Assembly: GCF_040183065.1 (NCBI RefSeq)
Contig: NC_091119.1
Location: forward strand, 206,357,298-206,421,297
Direction of reading: 5' to 3'
Length of the DNA stretch: 64,000 bases
From: Periplaneta americana
Taxonomy: Eukaryota > Arthropoda > Insecta > Blattodea > Blattidae
How positions within the stretch are numbered: the first letter of the stretch is position 1; each line of letters opens with the position of its first letter. Positions 14,152 through 24,700 of the stretch are shown here, piece by piece. The notes under the pieces were generated by a model. That model was not told the origin of the DNA. It saw only the letters and a list, made by a program, of their open reading frames with translations, and searched no databases. The translations under genes and the position numbers were made by a program.

Positions 14152-16170
14152 CATACATACATAGGGTTAGTTAAAAGTCCCGCACCACCAAAATAACTTT
14201 TGAAGCATATGGTTCAGTGACATGAAACTTGGTATGTGAGGATAACCATATACTAAGAACTCAATAATGATATTACCGAATTTTTCTACTTCCAGTTCAA
14301 CCGGAAGTAACTCCAACTCTCTTATTTTAAATGGAACACCCAATTTATTTTTATTTTTTTTAATAAAACTCATTAAGAGCTTTTCAACAATTACCTACAC
14401 TTCATACTTCTGTACAAATTTAGTGTTGCTAAGTCAAAAAAACTGGGCTAAGAGGAATGAAGTTACAGGAGAATGGAGAAAGTTACACAACGCAGAACTG
14501 CACGCATTGTATTCTTCACCTGACATAATTAGGGACATTAAATCCAGACGTTTGAGATGGGCAGGGCATGTAGCACGTATGGGCGAATCCAGAAATGCAT
14601 ATACAGTGTTAGTTGGGAGGCCAGAGGGGTAAAGACTTTTGGGAAGGCCGAGACGTAGATGGGAAGATAATATTAAAATGGATTTGAGGGAGGTGGGATA
14701 TGATGATAGAGACTGGATTAATCTTGCTCAGGATAGGGACCAATGGCGGGCTTATGTGAGGGCGGTAATGAACCTCCGGGTTCCTTAAAAGCCAGTAAGT
14801 AAGTAAGTAAGCAAAAAAAAAAGCAGAAAAGTGTATCGAATATTAAAATAATAAACGCACCACCTAAATAACTTTTGAAGCCTACGGTTCAGTGATATGA
14901 AACTTGGTATGTGAGGATAACCATATACTAAGAACTCGATAATGGTATTACCGAGTTCTTTCTTCTTCCGGTTTAACCGGAAGTAACTCCAACTCTCTTA
15001 TTTTAAATGGAACATCCAATATATTTTTTTATTTCTTAATAAAGCTCTTTAAGAGCTTTTCAAAAAGTACCCAAACTTGATACTTCTGTACAAATTCAGT
15101 GTTGCTAAATAAAAATGGAAGTGGTGCAAGATATTCCTAAATGCTGGTTAAATCATTCCTTAAATTGTTTCTATGATCGAGTGACACATTGTAAAGCAGC
15201 TGAGGGCTACCAATTTGAACACATAATGTAGAAGGTGAGCTAGCTTCGTTTTGTTTTTGTTAAGGAGGGAGTATTTTATTATTTTAATATCCGATACACT
15301 TTTCTGTTTTCTTGACTTAGCAACATTGAATTTGTAAAGAAGTAACAAGTGTGGGTAATTTTTGAAAAGCTCTTAATGAGCACTATTCAAAAATAAAATA
15401 ATATATTGGGTGTTCCATTTAAAATAAGAGAGTTGGAGTTACTTCCAGTTAAACCGGAAGTAGAAAAAACTCGGTAATACCATTATCGAGTTCTTAGCAT
15501 ATGGTTATCCTCACATACCAAGTTTCATGTCACTGAACTGTACGCTTCAAAAGTTATTTAGGTGGTGCGGAACTTTTAACTAACTCTGTATAATTATCAT
15601 GAGCAAAGAATCTTGCCATAACTTACATATTTCTGCTGCTATTAATGATTATTATATTGGATTACGTTAATTACCAAATTGCTGTGCTAATAAACCTTAG
15701 ACGAGATCGAATATGATGGGCATAAATCAATGTCATGGAGCAGGATCTGGCGTAAGTGTTATATTGTTCACTTTCTCTCTTTTCAGATCAAGAGGATGCT
15801 TACAATTTCACCGGAATTAGTTCGAAGCGAGCATTTGTAAGTTTATGGGACCTGTGCTGTTGAGAATTGCATGATTTATATGACACACTACGAGCCACTT
15901 CCCCTACAACCAGCTGTAAACTTTCAGACAATACCGTCCATTTATAAAGTTCGAATTATACTGTAATCAGAAAGACAACAACGAGGCCGTGAATACGTCA
16001 TTGGTTCCCATTACTGTTACAACACAGAAAAAATCAGTAGACTTCCACATGCGGTCATTTAGTGCCGATTGCACTACACGATGGATTTATTTCGTATGTA
16101 TTTATTCACACTGCAAATGGGTCAATACCGGATGGTACTTGTAATTAATTACACTCATAATATAATTGCA

Positions 16171-16226
<56 letters not shown>

Positions 16227-19200
16227 CAACAATAATACGATATGAAACTCTAAATTAAAAGAAGCACGCTAAATTAAAGGCAGCATAATTATTATTTTAA
16301 AATAAACTTCATTAATTGAAGTAAACCTGATTTGTACCTTAACCTTGAGCGTATTCCGAATCTCAGCGCTGAGCAATCCGATGGCATCACGGTGTTCCGA
16401 ATTTCACCGATGGCTTCACTGATGCTCCACCGGTGTCGCACCGGTGCCATCAGCTTGCAGAGGTGGTGGCAGTCTCCATCAGCCGCCATGAGTGAATCTG
16501 ATTGGTTCTTGTATAGGGCGGGAATTAGCAGACGAATGACATCGTGCACTGTTGTGTCATGGCGGTGTGTTCTGCTGTATTGTTTGTAATGAGCACAACG
16601 TAAAAACAATATGTTAATGGCTTATGAGCGAACATGTCAACGGACCAGATATTACTACCGGTTCAAGAAATGAATTGTTTATGCTCTCTTTTCTTTGAAC
16701 GAGATGGCAGTAAGGAAATTTCGCAAAATTTGCTAGCGTAGCACAGACAACTTATACAGTCGCCATGACAGCAATCGATCCTTCTAGCAGTTTTGTTCCT
16801 ATTTCGCTGCACCGGTCCGGTGAAATTCGAAATACGCTGTTAGTTATTACAATCTAAGAAACAGTTCTGAGTTAAAACCCATAGGAGTGCGGTTTATCAC
16901 TTGTCAACTTACGTTAAACAATTAATTCCTTCTCAACTAATTTAGGACAAGTCAACATTTTACATATGAAACATAATCATTATATATTAACCTAATTACT
17001 CATTAGATTAATTAGTCAAACTTAATCATATATTATTAACTCAGTTAATTGCACATTAACTTAATTACACATCAGCTTAATTAATTACACATCAACTTAA
17101 TTAATTACACATCAACTTAATTAATAACACATCAACTTAATTACACGTCAACTTAATTAATTACACATAAACTTAATTACACCTAAACTTAATTTATACA
17201 TCAAGGTATTCTGATCCAATGCTATCACACTCGATAGATCTAAATTAACACGTATTTATAGACATAAATTAATCATATTTACAACATTAGCCCATGCACA
17301 CGTATATTTTAGCATAGAGTATCATTCGCCACACTCATTTTACTCTCACCTCACTCACTACATTGCCAGTATGACGAATTTGACTGTCACAATAACGAAT
17401 TTCGCTGTTAACCTACTTCAAGAACTTTACACTGCCTCCATTATAACTTCACAGACATAACACACTTCACTGTCACTATAACTCAAATAAATAAATAATT
17501 ACGCCCTTTTTATCCCGTAGATCTTACATTAATATAAATTTCCTAGCCTAAGAGACCTTTGAAAGTTATTTTAAAACTAATTAACATTTCAAACGTAAGT
17601 GATTACTCAGCAATCAGCTAATAAAATATAATAATTTTATTACGCACAATATATCTAACTTTATTTTAATCTGTAATTATGTATGCAATTATAGGATGGG
17701 GTAGCTCATTTAAATCCAGTTTTAATCCACTTTATTTATTACAGAAGAAAATAATTAAAATATGTCTTCATAAACCTATTGATTTTCCATCTCAGAATTT
17801 GTTTCTAGACTTTACTGTACTTAACGTAAGAAAAATTTATTATATTGTAGTAATAAAATTGATACATAAAAATCGAAATAATTTTGAATTGTATCCTCAT
17901 AGTTATGAAACAATAGGTATGAATTCTTTAAGATTGTTTGAACCAAAATGCAACACTGTTACGGTATTTAATCATAGTAGTAATTTAGGCCCAAGAATAT
18001 ATAACAAATTTATATTTAAATATCCTAATCTTATCAATTCTAATAGTTCTAGTATTAAATTTAAAAAGTTATTTTGACTATAATTATATGTGTACAAAAC
18101 CGCCTTTACTTATCATAAAATAAATACATTTTCATTAACGTTTTCGATACTTGTGTATCATCTTCAGATGTGAAATGTTAGATTAATGTGATGAAAACCT
18201 TGCCTATTAGATGGAACTTAATGTGGTAATTTTCGGGTCATATTAGTGTGATTGCTTGGACTTAACTTAGGTTCATCTATGATATACATGCTATGTTAGG
18301 TTTCATATAATTATAGTCAAACATTAATAGCTTATCGGCAAACTTCAACATGAAATTTATTTAAAAAGTTAGGTATGGATTTTATAAAAATTGAAAAATT
18401 GTAAATTTAAATTTATATACTATAATTGCACAGTAGACATAAGACAAATTGTATTGTATAATTATTAATTTCAATTGAGGAATCCGCCCCTGAGCACGAG
18501 TTCTACTCCTTCAGGGGCGAGCTAAAGTTTTTCTGTATATATTATATTTTATGTTACAATTATTAGCAAAATAATAAATAAATAAATAAATAAAATAAAC
18601 GCATTGTATTATCTTCGAATTTGCTATGGAAGTTTCATAATCTTATATATTGAACCAAAATGAAATCATCTTAATAAATGTCATGGAATCTATCTTCTGT
18701 AACAAATTAATCATATACACAGAACTTTTTTAAATCTCCTTAAGGAAGGACAGTCCTCATACTAATAAACTAACTAGCTCTCTGCTTTTATTTCAGTGCA
18801 TTTTTGGATGCGCGGCGAAGAAATACGAACTGGTGAGTTCAGATCAATAAAACTACAATTTGCTATCTGTACGAAGGAAGTAATGCTGTAAACGTAAAGG
18901 TATTTATCTACTTACTTTATTTCAGGCTGATGAAAGTGGATTTTTAATTCAAGATAAGTCGATTGACTACGTCAAAACTTCTCAAGATTGGGGACCAATT
19001 CTATCTGACAAGGAAGACGCTATAAAAAGATGCATTACTTTTGCAAATAGCTTTTCAAAAGGTCAGTATATATACGAGCATAATTCCATTTTAATGTGGT
19101 CATAATCATTTTATGTTAAAAATTAGCTTCATACATTCATGCAATCATATTTCACAGTTAATTAAAATTCATGTGTTACTATGTCGGTACAAATGCAGAG

Positions 19201-21737
19201 AACCCAGATTCCGTTCTTTACAGGTAACAATATTTCATTCATCACATTACCACTGAAAATGGAAAGAATCCTAAAGATAAATCCGTGAATGAAAGTTAGA
19301 CAATGTTAAAGTATATATGTGGCAAGAACGAGGGCGGTCTATTGAGAGTGAATATCATTATTACTTACTTACTGGCTTTTAAGCAACCCGGAGGTTCATT
19401 GCCGCCCTCAAATAATCCCGCCATAGGTCCCTACCCTGAGTAAGATGAAACCAGTCTCTACCATCATATCCCACCTCCCTTAAATCCATTTTAATATTAT
19501 CTTCCCATCTACGTCTAGGCCACCCCAAAGGTCTTTCCCCCTCTGGCCTCCCAACTAACACTCTATATGCATTTCGGGATTCGCCCATACGTGCTACATG
19601 CCCTGCCCAACACAAACGTCTGGATTTAATGTTCCTGATTATGTCAGGTGAAGGATACAATGCGTGCAGCTCTGCGTTGTGTAACTTTCTCCATTCTCCT
19701 GTAACTTCATCCCTCTTAGCCCCAAATATTTTCCTAAGAACCTTATTCTCAAAAACCCTCAATCTCTATTACTCTCTGAAATTCAGAGTCCAAGTTTCAT
19801 AGCCATACAGAACAACCGGTAATATAACTGTTTTATAAATTCTAACTTTCAGATTTTTTGACAGCAGACTAGATGACAAAAGCTTCTCAACCGAATAATA
19901 ACAGGCATTTCCCATATTTATTCCGTGTTTAATTTCCTCCCGAGTGTAATTTCTATTTGTTACTGTTGCTCCAAGATACTTGAATTTTTCCACCTCTTCG
20001 AAGGATAAATCTCCAATTTTTATATTTCTATTTCGTACAATATTCTGGTCACGAGACATAATCATATACTTAGTCTTTTCGGGATTTACTTCCAACCCTA
20101 TCTCTTTACTTGCTTCAAGTAGAATTTCTGCGTTTTCCCTAATCATTTGTGGATTTTCTCCTAAAATATTCACGTCATCCGCATAGACAAGAAGCTGATG
20201 TAACCCGTTCAATTCCAAACACTCTGTGTTATCCTTAACTTTCCTAATGGCATATTCTAGAGCGAAGTTAAAAAGTAAAGGTGATAGTGCATCTCACACA
20301 TATATATTTTTTTTTTCAGAACGAGGATTTGTTGACTTCGAAGGCAAGAAATGCAACATGGCTCCTACAATTTGTATGCAATGCTTGAAAATAATGACGG
20401 ATATTGTGAGTGTTAACTTAAGCTAAATCTTTGTGCAACGAGTATAGCAACCCAGATAATATTTCTGCAAGTCCTCAAACGATATATTTTGAAATGATGA
20501 GAGGACAGAGAGTGTTAGGAGGGTAGAGGTTACAGAGTTAGCACACAAAGCAGAAATGAATATCTACTGGCATTTAGGGAATAATGTTTATGAATCTAAT
20601 AGTGTATACAGTCCGGATCAGCTTACTTAATACCTTAAGGGTGAAACCTAACCATTTTCCCCTATTACTACATGTAGTGGATGTGAGATTGAATTTTCTT
20701 TTACCAACTCCGTTTCCAACTTCGAGTGCTAACAAATACTACAACTGGCAGTTATTTTCTACCTGTTATGTTGGCAGAAATAATTTTGGTTTGCAGTAGA
20801 AGGAATCTGATGATATATAAGTACCTAAGCTTGTGAAATTTGAAGATAATTAATGATTAATTTTTAGTACAGGTATTAATAATATCAAAACATAATTCAG
20901 ATGTTGCGTTATTATTCCAATTCAACTCTATATTCAGATAAGTGTGATTAAATACAGACCTAGCCTACTTAGAATGAAATATGCTGGTGACTAATGGACA
21001 GAAAATTATATTTTTATATTTTTTAGTGTTCAGATTTTTATTAAAATGTCCAACAGAGAAAATAGCATTGTAGCGACTTAGGAGTATGTACCGGTATTTT
21101 AAGTAGAGTAGGCCTATACATTTCAAAGTAGTATTTTATTTTGGAATTCGTACTAATTATTTCACATGATCAAACAAAATATATTTTTAGATTAGGTCTC
21201 GTAAATCGTAAACAGTCTAGTCAAAGCAATGAATGTCATGTTGTCAGACAAAATACATTTTAATATAAGTCATACTAATCGACTAATTGCCAAGATAATG
21301 TGCGAGAGGTACAGGAGGAAAATATAGGCCTTTTCTTTCAGAAATTATTAAACCATTTACAAACCACTCCCAACATAAAGATGACATGTGGTTAAAAAAG
21401 TAAATAATTAAGACATTATTATTGCTAATACTACTATTATTATTATTATTATTATTATTACCATAGTATTTCAGTACACGATATTGTGATATTATCCTCT
21501 ATGGTAATATCTGGTATTAGTTGGCAACACTGAAGAGACAGCCAAATTAGCATTCTAGGAACTACTCTTACGTGATTCTCACTATGTTATTTATCTATAT
21601 TCCTTTTCACAAATTTAGTTAATCAACGTACAAAATAATGTAAATTCTTTACTATATTAATATTATATTATTTGTGACATTTGATTGTAACTCTTAATTA
21701 ATTTTAGTTTGTAGTTTATTCCTCAATTCTTCTTACA

Positions 21738-21786
<49 letters not shown>

Positions 21787-24700
21787 TGTAGTTTCTCAAC
21801 TGCGATGAAACACTGCTCTGCTGATTCTGGCTCCAAATTTATTAAAAATTATTACATCTATGGCTTTTGTGTCTATTATCATATTATTCTACCGTAGGTA
21901 CTTGTATTTTATGTCACCTTGAATTTATTTTATATTTCTCGTAAACTATCGTCTGCTACCGATAAATTGGCAAAATCGTCTGAAAGACAGAGTAGAGAAA
22001 CTTGCATTATCTAAGGAAGTGATGTACAAGTATATCTATACTAGTAATAAATCTGTAGCCGAAATTTTTCTGGTAATTTTCGATTTTCCAAAAATAATTG
22101 GTCCTAACATATATAATTAACCACCCTGAAACCGAAAATAGCTTTTTTGAAATTTTTGTTTGTATCTCTGTCTGTGTGTCTGTTTGTTACCTTTTCACGC
22201 GATAAAGGATGAACGGATTTCGATGAAAATTGGAATATAAATTATGTTCGTTGTAACTTAGATTTTAGGCTATATGGCATTCAAAATACATTATTTAAAA
22301 GGGGGGTTATAAGGAGGCCTGAATTAAATAAATCGAAATATCTAGCTTATTATTGATTTTTGTGAAAAATGTTACATAACAAAAGTTTCTTTAAAAATAA
22401 TTTGCGATAAGTTTTATTCCTTGAACAATTTTGACAGGACTGATATTTAATGAGATAAATGAGTTTTAAAATTAAAATAACTGCCATATAAGACCGTATA
22501 ATGAAATAGAAAACAAATGACTTCGTCTATAAGGGGCCTTGGACAGCAACAATCGAAAGCTATGAAAGATAGCCTACAGAGAATGTTTCTATGTTTGTAT
22601 GAAGTAATATCGGAAGCTAAATTAACCGATTTGTATAATTAATTATTATTTCACCATTGGAAAGTGTAGTTTCTCTAGATGGACATAATGCTATAATGTT
22701 ATTACAGTAACTTATGATATAATATAATATAATATAATATAATATAATATAATATAATATAATATAATATAATATAATATAATATAATATAATATAATAT
22801 AATATAATATAATATAATATAATATATGTAATATAATATTATATAATATAATTTAAGTTATTTGAAGGGTTCAGAACCACAGTGGGCCAAACGCCATTTA
22901 CTGAATACGTAGAAAACAAGGGTTAAAATTAAGTTATTACCATAATTCAATGGAAACCTATAACAAGTAAAATAAAGTATACACATTAAATCTAAATAAT
23001 GTCAATGTTCATTAAACTATGGTTGCATGTAATAACAATTAGAAACATGTTAAAGGAATTGTCATTGCACCAATAAGTGGTCTCTGGACCAAAATGATCG
23101 CATTTTAATTATTTGGATGCAATTTAAATTAAGTAATATATTAAACGATTTATCCTTCTATCAAACACGAATGTTCCCTGGATCAAATGTCCTATTTTAA
23201 TTATGTAATTACTTTATATTTATTTCTAACGGGTGCAGCGGAGCGCACGGGTACAGCTAGTTTCAAATATGACGGTGTATGGATATAATGTAACAGTAAT
23301 TGTTTTAAACGGACTGATCTCTGGTTCACAAGGCATATACTATCGTACATATCTTTTCCCTGTATCTCTTCAATAACTATTTCCCTTGAGGATAATTTGT
23401 GCAACCTCAAACATGAACAGATATCCACTGTGCTGTATTTCTATGAGTAAATTTCGCCAACTAACACTCTATATGGCGATTACAGTTCATAAGACTTAAT
23501 TGTGGTAATAATAAATACGGAAATAATTTACTAATTAATTAATTACAATTGTCTTAAATTTGAGGAGAGACAAAAAAATCTGCTTTCAGATGTAATCAGT
23601 AGGAAAACACAAGCTGAAATATTGGAGTAACTTATTTGACTAAAAAAAAATGTATTCCTTTTTGTCCTTTCAACATGTAAAATGTAACGATTAAATAAAA
23701 GGAGTCGATAAACTATCTGCCATAGTAAAATAATGAAGTCCAGTTTAGTCACATAATACAGTAGTTTTAAGTGAATGTATTTGATTTTAAATTTACGTAG
23801 CCAATTATTTGTTTCAGAATTGCCCAGATGACAAAGTAGTTAAAAGTAAGTATAAGAAATTCTAAATGTTTGTAATATGTAAATAGAGTAAAGCGAAAGG
23901 CAAATATGTTCAGACTTGCGGGATTTTAGGCTTCGTAGTGACTGTGTCGAGAAGGAAACTTCCTCTAGAACTGAACAGCTGCAGTGCAGTAATCAAAATT
24001 CTTATTCTGAATTTTTGAGTGAGTGAGTGAGTGTGAGCGAGTGAGTGAGCGAGCGAGCGAGTGAGTGAGTGTGAGTGAGTGAGTGAGTGTGAGTGAGCGA
24101 GTGAGTGAGTGTGAGCGAGTGAGTGAGTGTGTGTGAGTGAGTGAGTGAGTGAGCGAGCGAGCGAGTGAGTGAGTGTGAGTGAGTGAGCGAGCGAGTGTGA
24201 GTGAGTGAGTGAGCGAGCGAGCGAGTGAGTGAGTGTGAGTGAGTGAGCGAGCGAGTGAGTGAGTGTGAGTGAGTGAGCGAGCGAGCGAGTGAGTGAGTGT
24301 GAGTGAGTGAGCGAGCGAGTGAGTGTGAGTGAGTGAGTGTGAGCGAGTGAGTGAGTGAGTGTGAGTGAGTGAGTGAGTGTGAGTGAGCGAGTGAGTGAGT
24401 GAGTGAGCGAGTGAGTGAGCGAGTGAGTGAGTGTGAGTGAGTGAGCGAGTGTGAGTGAGTGAGCGAGTGAGCGAGTGAGGGAGTGAGTGAGTGAGCGAGT
24501 GAGCGAGTGAGGGAGTGAGTGAGTGAGCGAGTGAGCGAGTGAGGGAGTGAGTGAGTGAGCGAGTGAGTGAGTGAGTGTGAGTGAGCGAGTGAGTGAGCGA
24601 GTGAGTGAGTGAGCGAGTGAGTGAGTGAGTGTGAGTGAGCGAGTGAGTGAGTGAGTGAGCGAGTGAGTGAGTGAGTGAGCGAGTGAGTGAGTGAGTGTGA

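Noticed and set aside
16292-16609. Opposing 85 and 105 aa ORFs
   Set aside because: They lie within a TIR-bounded MITE and show no known domain.
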